NCBI GenBank assembly: GCA_937875395.1
Contig: CALNCU010000061.1
Location: forward strand, 1 to 20,866
DNA from: an uncultured Armatimonadota bacterium
GTDB lineage: Bacteria; Armatimonadota; UBA5829; DTJY01
Direction: 5' to 3'
Length of the DNA stretch: 20,866 nt
Under the pieces are notes generated by a model. It was not told the origin of the DNA, made no database searches, and saw only the letters and a list, made by a program, of their open reading frames with translations. Of this stretch, positions 1-6,187 are shown in pieces (the stretch's first letter is position 1; every line of letters starts with the position of its first letter). The translations under genes were made by a program, and so were the position numbers.

Positions 1-452
1 AGGAGTTCACGGGGATAGTACTCTGTAATGGCTGGGCTTGGCGTGTAAAACTTGGATGTATGAGAAGAGACAACCGCAAATGCCTGAGCGACCCATTCAT
101 GCATAAAGGCCCACTCATCCGGCGGGGCTGTCCAGCAGATTGGATCGGTCTTTGCCAAAACGCCGGAGACCCTTGGCAGGCCGAAGATTCTAAGCCCTAC
201 CGACAGCCATTCCGATTCATCCATAGCAACAATATTGCTATGGGGGGATGCAGGCAACCAGCAGACCTGGCCGCCCTTCACCAACCAGCTATGGCTCTCT
301 ATGGTAATCTGCACGGTGCCGGAAAGCATAAGCCATAGCGCAGGCATTTGTGCAGGGTGGTCAAACATTCCATCCCCGGCATTCCATTTATGTCGGCATA
401 TCCAGTCGACATCTACAAAAGTAGGAGACAAGGCTTTACTATCTACCGCCAC
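1..452 (-). CDS. AraC-family transcriptional regulator, N-terminal part (C-terminus beyond window edge)
   Basis: An open frame reads leftwards off the window edge from a GTG at 452, giving about 150 residues. A GGAGG Shine-Dalgarno (CCTCC at 462-466 on the plus strand) lies 9 bases before the GTG. The protein has the look of an AraC-type cupin sensing domain: a WICRHKWNAGDG segment near residues 17-28, then a strand ending in LSGTVQITIE near residues 45-54, then GGQVCWLPASPHSN near residues 62-75, the glycine-proline-histidine pattern of effector-binding cupins. The DNA-binding helix-turn-helix domain would lie to the left and is not visible. The effector cannot be told from the sequence. The family usually binds DNA close to its own promoter, and an 11-base tandem repeat lies just upstream. 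Family assignment is from motif recognition only. Confidence 0.72.
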   Translation of the reverse strand, partial: MAVDSKALSPTFVDVDWICRHKWNAGDGMFDHPAQMPALWLMLSGTVQITIESHSWLVKGGQVCWLPASPHSNIVAMDESEWLSVGLRIFGLPRVSGVLAKTDPICWTAPPDEWAFMHEWVAQAFAVVSSHTSKFYTPSPAITEYYPREL

Positions 453-466
453 TTTTGTTTGCCTCC

Positions 467-481
467 GCTTGCCAAGCAAGC
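467..481 (-). promoter_or_regulatory. Small hairpin beside the ribosome binding site of the araC-type gene
   Basis: A perfect 6-base inverted repeat, GCTTGC and GCAAGC with a 3-base loop, sits directly 5' of the GGAGG site in the predicted mRNA. It could affect ribosome access, or be chance. Confidence 0.35.
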
Positions 482-484
482 CTT

Positions 485-512
485 TTTATAATTCCAACTA
501 ATACCCCGGTAA
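485..512 (-). promoter_or_regulatory. Possible promoter of the araC-type gene
   Basis: On the minus strand TATAAA (490 to 485) is preceded after 16 bases by TTACCG (512 to 507). The -10 is fair and the -35 is weak, as expected for an activated or autoregulated promoter. It would start transcription about 26 bases before the GTG. The -35 lies inside the tandem repeat at 499-520. Confidence 0.35.
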
Positions 513-520
513 TACCCCGG
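499..520. repeat. Perfect 11-base tandem direct repeat, candidate operator
   Basis: TAATACCCCGG occurs twice back to back at 499-509 and 510-520. It covers the -35 area of the predicted promoter of the araC-type gene. An 11-base spacing puts both copies on about the same face of the helix, which suits the direct-repeat half-sites bound by AraC-family proteins. The role is inferred. Confidence 0.5.
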
Positions 521-935
521 CCTTCTTATGCAAATACCGGTGTCTATGTTAACGCTGTATTTGCAATTCAACCAGGCTCATTATCATTTTACTTGTTTAT
601 TTGAAGAAAGTCATTACCCATATCGCCGATTGTATTGGCCAATGCGCTTATTTGCCTTATTTACCTGCGCTGTCAGACAGGTTGCGCGCGGCCTTCCTTT
701 AGCCGCCCAAGCCTCTTAAGTATCCGGGCGAACGCCCATTCGCTCCTGAACCATATACAATATATATATTACAGCTTTTAGATTTCATGCCCTTCGCCCA
801 TTCCATCTTGAGGCATTATAAGCCCGTGCATTCAAGGCGTCAAGAACACAAGCATGTTAGGGAATGTTAGGCACACAACCCATTTTAAAGAGGCAATTAT
901 TCCAGAATCGGTTCACATAAAATGGGGTTTCAGCC

Positions 936-964
936 TTGACTTGCATCACTCGTTTTGTTATACT
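936..964 (+). promoter_or_regulatory. Strong sigma-70-type promoter for ftsY
   Basis: TTGACT (936-941), a 17-base spacer, and TATACT (959-964) are each one base from consensus. Transcription should begin near 971, just before the leader hairpin. Confidence 0.8.
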
Positions 965-974
965 TTTTTGGTGG

Positions 975-1020
975 AAACACCCCGTTAGACCGCACATGCG
1001 GAACGGGGTGTTTTGTTTGT
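975..1020 (+). terminator. Terminator-like leader hairpin between the ftsY promoter and ftsY
   Basis: A perfect 12-base inverted repeat, AAACACCCCGTT (975-986) and AACGGGGTGTTT (1002-1013), encloses a second short stem (CCGC and GCGG, 990-1001). A T-rich stretch, TTTTGTTTGT, follows at 1011-1020. On the minus strand no T-run follows, so the polarity is towards ftsY. No plus-strand gene lies upstream in the window, so it is better read as an attenuator or 5'-end stabilising structure of the ftsY mRNA. The function is inferred. Confidence 0.6.
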
Positions 1021-1054
1021 GAGAAGGCGCAGAGCGTCCTTCCCGGGGAAGAAA

Positions 1055-1936
1055 ATGAGATTATTCAAAGGACTATTCCAAAAAGTAGATCAGCTGGTTA
1101 CGGGGCGCCGCCCGGTAGATGACGAACTCTTTGACGAGCTTGAAGAAGCGCTCATCCAGGCGGACCTTAACATACATACAGCCATACGCATAGTAGATAA
1201 TTTAAGAGATGTAGCCCGAAGCGAGCGTATATCAGATTCAGAGGATATAAAGACCCGCCTGAAGGAAGAAATATCAGCGCTCCTCTCCTCTGGGCCAGAG
1301 GGGGGGCTTGCAGTATCGGCAGAGGCCCCCGCGGTCTACCTTGTAGTGGGTGTAAACGGCGCGGGAAAGACTACATCCATCGCAAAGCTGGCAAACATAC
1401 TTAAATCCCGCGGAAACCGGGTGCTCCTTGCAGCGGCAGACACCTTCCGCGCAGCGGCCATAGATCAGCTAGAGATATGGGCCAATCGCATAGGGGTAGA
1501 ACTGATAAAACAGCGCGAGGGTGCAGACCCGGCCGCCGTAGTCTACGATGCGCTTCAGGCAGCCAAATCCAGGCGTGCAGATGTTGTTATAGCAGATACC
1601 GCAGGCCGGCTCCACACAAGAAGCAGCCTTATGGAAGAACTAAAAAAGATAGGCCGCGTAGTAGAAAGAGAGAGCGGGCGGCCCGCAGATGAAGTTCTTC
1701 TGGTGCTGGATGCAACCTGCGGGCAGAACGCCATAAGCCAGGCGCAGGAATTTAAAGCGGCGGTACCCATCTCCGGGATAATCCTTGCAAAACTGGATGG
1801 AACCGCAAAAGGCGGAATAGTAATAACCCTTAGAGACGAGCTTGGCATACCCATTAAATTTGCAGGCACCGGCGAAGGGATTAGCGATATGCAGGAATTC
1901 AACTCCCGGGAGTTTGCAGAAGCGCTTCTGGGCTAG
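1055..1936 (+). CDS. ftsY: Signal recognition particle receptor FtsY
   Basis: FtsY is the SRP receptor GTPase that docks ribosome-nascent chain complexes at the membrane. The 293-residue protein has the helical N domain (about 1-90) and the G domain: P-loop GVNGAGKTT (99-107), DTFRAAAIDQL (129-139), DTAGRL (181-186), AKLDGTAKGG (245-254) and the closing GTGEGISDMQEF (271-282). The ATG at 1055 gives a start typical of short FtsY proteins and has GGGGAAG just upstream. An in-frame TTG at 1013 would add 14 residues but lies within the leader hairpin. There is no acidic A domain, as in many Gram-positive and deep-branching bacteria. The GTPase G4 motif is AKLD rather than the commoner TKLD. The gene has its own promoter and precedes its partner ffh. 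Confidence 0.96.
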   Translation: MRLFKGLFQKVDQLVTGRRPVDDELFDELEEALIQADLNIHTAIRIVDNLRDVARSERISDSEDIKTRLKEEISALLSSGPEGGLAVSAEAPAVYLVVGVNGAGKTTSIAKLANILKSRGNRVLLAAADTFRAAAIDQLEIWANRIGVELIKQREGADPAAVVYDALQAAKSRRADVVIADTAGRLHTRSSLMEELKKIGRVVERESGRPADEVLLVLDATCGQNAISQAQEFKAAVPISGIILAKLDGTAKGGIVITLRDELGIPIKFAGTGEGISDMQEFNSREFAEALLG

Positions 1937-1967
1937 GTTAGAAGAGCAAGCACTGCCCGTAACGGGA

Positions 1968-1994
1968 TGCTTCGGCAATAGAACTACCGAAGCA
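1968..1994 (+). terminator. Hairpin after ftsY, weak terminator candidate
   Basis: TGCTTCGG (1968-1975) and CCGAAGCA (1987-1994) form a perfect 8-base stem with an 11-base loop. Only GCAAAAATTT follows, so a classic U-tract is lacking. It may end the ftsY transcript inefficiently or protect its 3' end. Confidence 0.4.
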
Positions 1995-2035
1995 GCAAAA
2001 ATTTAACTTAGCAAGCTGCCTAAAAATAGGTAAGT

Positions 2036-2065
2036 TTGACAAATTCAGGCAAACTTGTGTATACT
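2036..2065 (+). promoter_or_regulatory. Strong promoter for ffh, with an inverted repeat over the -10
   Basis: TTGACA (2036-2041), an 18-base spacer and TATACT (2060-2065) form a near-consensus promoter starting near 2072. A perfect 9-base inverted repeat, AGGCAAACT (2047-2055) and AGTTTGCCT (2068-2076), straddles the -10 with a 12-base gap, the layout of a repressor operator. Confidence 0.75.
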
Positions 2066-2096
2066 TTAGTTTGCCTTGTTTGAGGTTTAATAAAAA

Positions 2097-3431
2097 TTGT
2101 TTGAAAGTCTGTCAGAGAAACTTCAGAGCGTCTTTAAGAAGCTCAAAGGCAAGGGAACGCTCTCCGAGCAGGATGTAAACGATGCCCTGCGCGAAGTCCG
2201 CCTGGTACTTCTTGAAGCAGACGTTAACTATAAAGTAGTTAAAGATTTTATAGCCCGGGTAAAAGAGCGTGCGGTAGGTCAGGAGATACTGGAAAGCCTC
2301 TCCCCCGCACAGCACGTAATAAAAGTTGTAAACGAAGAGCTCACCGCGCTTCTGGGCGGCGGAGATTCGGAGTTCAAGTTTTCGCCCAGGCCGCCAACCA
2401 TTATCATGCTGGCCGGCCTTCAGGGCTCCGGGAAAACAACCACCGCAGCCAAGCTTGCGAACCTGATGAAAAAGCAGGGAAGACGGCCGCTACTGGTGGC
2501 GGCAGACGTCTACAGGCCCGCCGCCATAAAACAGCTTCAGGTGCTGGGCGGGCAGCTTCAGGTGCCGGTCTTCTCTTTAGGAGAGCGGCAGGACCCGGTG
2601 GCAATAGCAAAAGCAGCCGTAAGTTCTGCATCATCCGGCGGCCACGATGTGGTAATATTGGATACCGCAGGACGCCTGCACATAGACGAAGAACTGATGG
2701 GTGAACTCTCCCGGATGAAGGCAGAGGTATCGCCGCATCAGATACTTCTTGTTATAGACGCTATGACCGGCCAGGATGCCGTAAACGTGGCGGGGCAGTT
2801 TAACTCGCTTCTTGAAGTTGACGGCTTTGTGGTCACCAAACTTGATAGCGATGCCAGAGGCGGAGCGGCGCTCTCCATTAAAGCCGTAACCGGAAAACCC
2901 ATAAAGTTTGCCGGCGTAGGCGAAAAGATGGACGCGCTGGAAGAGTTCCACCCGGAGAGGATGGCCTCCCGGATACTCGGCATGGGCGATGTCCTCAGCC
3001 TTATAGAAAAGGCCGAGGCAGCCATGGATCAGAAGACTGCCGAAGAACTTGAACGCAAACTTAGAGAAAACAAGTTTGATTTCAACGATTACCTGGAGCA
3101 GCTTCAACAGATGCGCAAAATGGGCCCCCTGGATCAGCTTATAAACATGATCCCGGGAATGAACGCAAAGCAGCTTGCAGGAGTAGAAATAGACGAAAGC
3201 CAGCTCTCACGCGTAGAGGCCATAATTCGGTCCATGACCAATGACGAGCGCAGGCATCCGGAGATAGTAAACGGCAGCCGGAGAAGAAGAATAGCAGCCG
3301 GAAGCGGAACCAGCGTGCAAGAGGTCAACCGGCTCATAAACCAGTTTGAACAGATGCGCAAAATGATGCGCGGCATTGCAGAGATGGAAGCCGGCGGACG
3401 CAGGCGTCCATCAATACCGTTTTTCGGGTAG
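2097..3431 (+). CDS. ffh: Signal recognition particle protein Ffh (SRP54)
   Basis: Ffh is the SRP GTPase that binds signal sequences with 4.5S RNA and delivers them to FtsY. The 444-residue protein shows the N domain, the G domain with GLQGSGKTT (107-115), DVYRPAAIKQL (137-147), DTAGRL (189-194), TKLD (247-250) and GVGEKMDALEEFHPER (273-288), and the methionine-rich M domain (about 330-430) with MIPGM (351-355) and the RNA-binding SRRRRIAAGSGT segment (394-405). The start is TTG at 2097, giving MFESLSEKL as expected for the family; GAGG lies about 10 bases before it. It has its own promoter and probably leads the transcript through rplS and lepB. Confidence 0.97.
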   Translation: MFESLSEKLQSVFKKLKGKGTLSEQDVNDALREVRLVLLEADVNYKVVKDFIARVKERAVGQEILESLSPAQHVIKVVNEELTALLGGGDSEFKFSPRPPTIIMLAGLQGSGKTTTAAKLANLMKKQGRRPLLVAADVYRPAAIKQLQVLGGQLQVPVFSLGERQDPVAIAKAAVSSASSGGHDVVILDTAGRLHIDEELMGELSRMKAEVSPHQILLVIDAMTGQDAVNVAGQFNSLLEVDGFVVTKLDSDARGGAALSIKAVTGKPIKFAGVGEKMDALEEFHPERMASRILGMGDVLSLIEKAEAAMDQKTAEELERKLRENKFDFNDYLEQLQQMRKMGPLDQLINMIPGMNAKQLAGVEIDESQLSRVEAIIRSMTNDERRHPEIVNGSRRRRIAAGSGTSVQEVNRLINQFEQMRKMMRGIAEMEAGGRRRPSIPFFG

Positions 3432-3499
3432 AGCCAAGGTTCTACATGAAATAAAAACCAACCGCAGCGGAAGTGCATAGTCATTAAGGAGGACAAATA

Positions 3500-3943
3500 T
3501 TGTCAGTAAAGATAAGGCTTAGAAGAATGGGAAGCCGCGGAAAGCCATTCTACCGCATAGTTGTGGCGGATAGCCGCACGGCACGGAACGGCAGGTTTAT
3601 AGAACTGCTGGGTCACTACGACCCCTGCACCGATCCGGTTACCGTGAAGATTGACGAAGAAAGGGCCCTTCTCTGGCTTGGCAGAGGTGCTCAGACCACC
3701 GATACCGCGGCAGCGCTCCTTAAAAAAGAGAGCATAATGGAGAAGTTCCTTGCAACAAAGGGTGTAAAGGATGCAAAAAAGGCTCCTGCACCCAAAGCAG
3801 AATCCGAAGCAACCAAAGCACCCGCTCGCAAGCGGCGCACCAAAGCCGCAGCAGAGGAAACGGAGGCTACCGAGGCAGAGCCGCAAACAGCTGCCGAAGC
3901 TGAAGTTGCGCCAGAGGCGCAGCCAGACAAAGAGCAGGGATAG
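3500..3943 (+). CDS. rpsP: 30S ribosomal protein S16 with long low-complexity tail
   Basis: The first 85 or so residues are a standard S16: MSVKIRLRRMGSRGKPFYRI, then DSRTARNGRFIELLGHYDP. S16 is a 30S assembly protein. The start is TTG at 3500, with a perfect AAGGAGG (3486-3492) 7 bases upstream, which fixes it. Residues about 91-147 form an Ala/Lys/Glu/Pro-rich tail that is first basic (APARKRRTKAAA) then acidic, making the protein 147 residues against roughly 80-90 for the E. coli form. Such tails occur in several phyla and are probably disordered. The ffh-rpsP-khpA-rimM-trmD-rplS order is a widely conserved operon. Confidence 0.96.
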   Translation: MSVKIRLRRMGSRGKPFYRIVVADSRTARNGRFIELLGHYDPCTDPVTVKIDEERALLWLGRGAQTTDTAAALLKKESIMEKFLATKGVKDAKKAPAPKAESEATKAPARKRRTKAAAEETEATEAEPQTAAEAEVAPEAQPDKEQG

Positions 3944-4080
3944 TAGCTCAAGATATACGGCAAGTTGCCGGTCGGGTGTTGTATGGTCCGCAGCAGTAAG
4001 ACACGGCATGGCTACGGCGTCGTGAAGAACGGCCCGCGTCTTGAATCTCTTCCGCCCTGCATCCGAAAGGAGTGTTAGGT

Positions 4081-4311
4081 TTGAAGGATTTAATAGATTA
4101 TCTGGTTAAGGCGCTGGTTGATGATCCGGACGCGGTGAACATCAACGAGGTACCGGGCGAAGAAGCCACAACATATGAAATAAGAGTGGCTTCCGCGGAT
4201 CTGGGTAAAGTGATAGGCAAACAGGGAAAGATAGCCAACGCCCTTCGAGTTGTTGCAAAAGCAGCAGCAATGCGGGAAAAGAAGCGAGTCTACCTGGAGA
4301 TAATACCCTAG
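4081..4311 (+). CDS. khpA: KH-domain RNA-binding protein KhpA
   Basis: This 76-residue single-KH-domain protein carries the GxxG loop as GKQG (46-49) within KVIGKQGKIANALR. KhpA (YlqC/YlxQ-neighbour family) binds RNA, usually as a dimer with KhpB, and in Gram-positive bacteria is linked to cell size and division control. I chose TTG at 4081 because AAAGGAG (4066-4072) lies 8 bases before it and MKDLIDYLVKALVDDPD matches the family's usual beginning. An alternative GTG at 4072 overlaps the Shine-Dalgarno itself. The gene sits between rpsP and rimM as in Bacillus. The 137-base gap before it shows no clear signal beyond a short hairpin near 3959-3971. Confidence 0.92.
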   Translation: MKDLIDYLVKALVDDPDAVNINEVPGEEATTYEIRVASADLGKVIGKQGKIANALRVVAKAAAMREKKRVYLEIIP

Positions 4312-4582
4312 CATCTTGCCCGATGCATGCCAGAAGGTAATAGCGCCAAAGTAAAACTGTTGTATACCAACACTGGCTGGCTCCAGCATTATGGGAGCCG
4401 GAGGAAGTAAAACGGCACCGGGCGGCTAAAATTACACGCCGGATATGCCGTTCCGTAAGGGCTTGTTTCTGATAAGGGATACCAACAGGTATAGCCCGTA
4501 TTCATATCGGGGATAATCTCTTAAGAAAGGCTTCAGCCAGCCGGGCTTATTTGGCACGCCCAAGCTGAAGACAGCGTAAGCA
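4312..4582 (+). promoter_or_regulatory. 271-base structured gap upstream of rimM
   Basis: This is the longest gap in an otherwise close-packed ribosomal operon. It contains two notable inverted repeats: GGCTCC (4379-4384) with GGAGCC (4394-4399), and CTTCAGC (4531-4537) with GCTGAAG (4564-4570), the latter enclosing GGGC/GCCC (4543-4546 and 4558-4561) and ending 12 bases before the rimM ATG. No clear promoter, terminator or known riboswitch was recognised. A cis-acting mRNA leader or processing site is possible but unproven. Confidence 0.35.
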
Positions 4583-5089
4583 ATGGCAGAAAACCAGTGG
4601 ACTGTTGTTATAGGCAGAGTGGTTGGCACCTTTGGTCTTAAAGGTGAGGTCAAAATCTATGTAACCACGGATGAGCCGGAGTACTTTGAAACCTTAAAAG
4701 AGTTTAAGGCAGCAGGCCCCGGGCTGGCGCCGCGCATCCTCAAACTGGAGAGCGTTCGTCCCGGACGCGGCAACCTGGTGGCAAAATTCCAGGGTATAGA
4801 TAGCATAGACAATGCAGAACCGTTGATAGGCGCCCAAATTAGCATACGGGAGTCAGACCTTAGGCCATTGGAAGAAGATGAGTACCTGGTGCAGGACATT
4901 ATGGGCATGGAAGTTGTAACCACGGATGGCCGCAGCCTGGGGAAGATCAACCAGATCATCCACGCCCCTGCAAACGATGTATACGTAACGGAGCAGGCAA
5001 TGATTCCGGCGGTAAAAGAATTCGTCCAGAATATAGATATAAAAAAGAAGAAAATGGTTGTGCGGTACGTAGAGGGAATGGAGCAATAG
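4583..5089 (+). CDS. rimM: Ribosome maturation factor RimM (16S rRNA processing)
   Basis: RimM binds S19 and helps 30S head assembly. The 168-residue protein has the N-terminal RimM barrel, beginning WTVVIGRVVGTFGLKGEVKI (6-25), and a C-terminal PRC barrel from about 97, with YLVQDIMGMEVVTTDG and a later GKINQIIHAPANDVYV. The length is normal. The ATG at 4583 fits the family start, but no strong Shine-Dalgarno precedes it and a hairpin ends just upstream, so translation might be controlled or coupled to structure. The next gene, trmD, starts 7 bases after the stop. Confidence 0.95.
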   Translation: MAENQWTVVIGRVVGTFGLKGEVKIYVTTDEPEYFETLKEFKAAGPGLAPRILKLESVRPGRGNLVAKFQGIDSIDNAEPLIGAQISIRESDLRPLEEDEYLVQDIMGMEVVTTDGRSLGKINQIIHAPANDVYVTEQAMIPAVKEFVQNIDIKKKKMVVRYVEGMEQ

Positions 5090-5096
5090 CAGCCCC

Positions 5097-5834
5097 ATGA
5101 GAATAGATATTTTAACCCTCTTCCCAGATGCAATAAGCTGCGGCATAGATTATAGTATAATAAAGCGTGCCCGTGAGGCGGGCATACTTTCTGTTTTCGT
5201 CCACAACATTAGAGACTGGACGGAAGATAAGCACAGAACCACCGACGAAGCGCCCTACGGCGGCGGCGCCGGAATGGTAATGAAACCGGAGCCTATCTTT
5301 AAGGCTGCCGAACACGTAAAAACTGAATACTGGACAAATGAGAGCCGGGTGGTGCTAATGTCCCCGCAAGGAGAACTGTTCACCCAGAAAAAAGCCGAGG
5401 AACTCTCTTTATGCCCTCACCTGGTCTTTATTTGCGGACACTATGAAGGCGTGGATGAGCGGGTAAGAGAACACCTGGTGACGGACGAAATCTCTATAGG
5501 AGACTATGTCCTGACCGGAGGAGAGCTTCCATCGCTTGTGGTGCTGGATTCAGTCTCAAGGCTGATACCGGGAGTGCTTGGCGCAGAGGCATCTGCACTG
5601 GAAGAATCCTTTGCAGAAGGGCTGCTGGAGTACCCCCAGTACACAAGGCCGGCAGATTTCAGAGGCTGGCGGGTGCCGGATATACTGCTCTCCGGCCACC
5701 ATGCAGAAATAGCAAAATGGCGGCGCACGCAATCGCTCCTGCGCACGTTGAAACGCAGGCCGGACATGCTTTCCACGGCGGCGCTCACAGAAAAAGATCT
5801 AAAGATTCTAGAACATTTGAAGGAGTCCGAATAA
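5097..5834 (+). CDS. trmD: tRNA (guanine-37-N1)-methyltransferase TrmD
   Basis: TrmD methylates G37 of tRNAs using S-adenosylmethionine and prevents +1 frameshifting. The 245-residue protein has the SPOUT knot motifs YGGGAGMVMKPEP (54-66), GHYEGVDER (114-122) and GDYVLTGGELP (135-145), and the C-terminal YPQYTRPADFRGWRVPDIL region. The usual motif ending in Asp-Ser-Phe, whose Asp is the proposed general base in the Haemophilus enzyme (D169), reads Glu-Glu-Ser-Phe here, so residue 170 is Glu. The following GLLD/GLLE motif is GLLE. The ATG at 5097 lies 7 bases after rimM, with GGAG near 5079-5082 inside the end of rimM. The gene ends one base before rplS. Confidence 0.96.
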   Translation: MRIDILTLFPDAISCGIDYSIIKRAREAGILSVFVHNIRDWTEDKHRTTDEAPYGGGAGMVMKPEPIFKAAEHVKTEYWTNESRVVLMSPQGELFTQKKAEELSLCPHLVFICGHYEGVDERVREHLVTDEISIGDYVLTGGELPSLVVLDSVSRLIPGVLGAEASALEESFAEGLLEYPQYTRPADFRGWRVPDILLSGHHAEIAKWRRTQSLLRTLKRRPDMLSTAALTEKDLKILEHLKESE

Positions 5835-5835
5835 A

Positions 5836-6183
5836 ATGTCTACAATTATCCAGGAAATAGAAAAAGAACAGGTTAAGGCAGATCTGCCGGAGTTCGGCCC
5901 CGGCGATAACGTGCGCGTCCACGTGCGTGTTATAGAATCCGGCAAAGAGAGGATTCAGGTCTTTGAGGGGCTGGTCATAGCAAAACGGCACGATAGCGCC
6001 AGAGAGACTTTTATAGTAAGAAAAATCTCCCACGCAGGCGTAGGCGTTGAGAGAACCTTTTTCCTGAACAGTCCCAGGATTGCTAAGATAGACGTTGTAC
6101 GCCGTGGCAAAGTACGCCGTGCAAAGCTCTTCTATCTTAGAGACAAGATAGGAAAAGCAACAAGAATTAAGGAAAAAAAGTAA
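5836..6183 (+). CDS. rplS: 50S ribosomal protein L19
   Basis: L19 lies at the 30S-50S interface. The 115-residue protein matches the family throughout: FGPGDNVRVHVRVIESGKER, then FEGLVIAKR, then the ISHAGVGVERTFFLNSPRI segment and RRGKVRRAKLFYLRDKIGKA. The ATG at 5836 follows the trmD stop by one base and has AAGGAG at its usual distance inside trmD, so the two are translationally linked. It ends five bases before lepB. Six of its twelve isoleucines use ATA, unusual for a highly expressed gene. Confidence 0.97.
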   Translation: MSTIIQEIEKEQVKADLPEFGPGDNVRVHVRVIESGKERIQVFEGLVIAKRHDSARETFIVRKISHAGVGVERTFFLNSPRIAKIDVVRRGKVRRAKLFYLRDKIGKATRIKEKK

Positions 6184-6187
6184 TAAA

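Larger units (their letters stand above)
453..1054. other. Long gap between the araC-type gene and ftsY
   Basis: No convincing gene is seen; short open frames here have no good start context or recognisable product. The gap holds the tandem repeat at 499-520, a 10-base palindrome ATTGGCCAAT near 634-643, a direct repeat of ATGTTAGG near 854-872, a 9-base inverted repeat (CCCATTTTA at 879-887 and TAAAATGGG at 918-926), a strong plus-strand promoter (936-964) and a terminator-like hairpin (975-1020). Confidence 0.6.

Noticed and set aside
60..719. Three plus-strand open frames (60-338, 235-501, 528-719)
   Set aside because: The first two are shadows of the minus-strand AraC-type gene. The third has no ribosome site and no recognisable product.
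1013..1054. Upstream TTG start for ftsY
   Set aside because: It lies within the hairpin and T-run and would add an atypical Arg-rich leader; ATG 1055 matches the family start.
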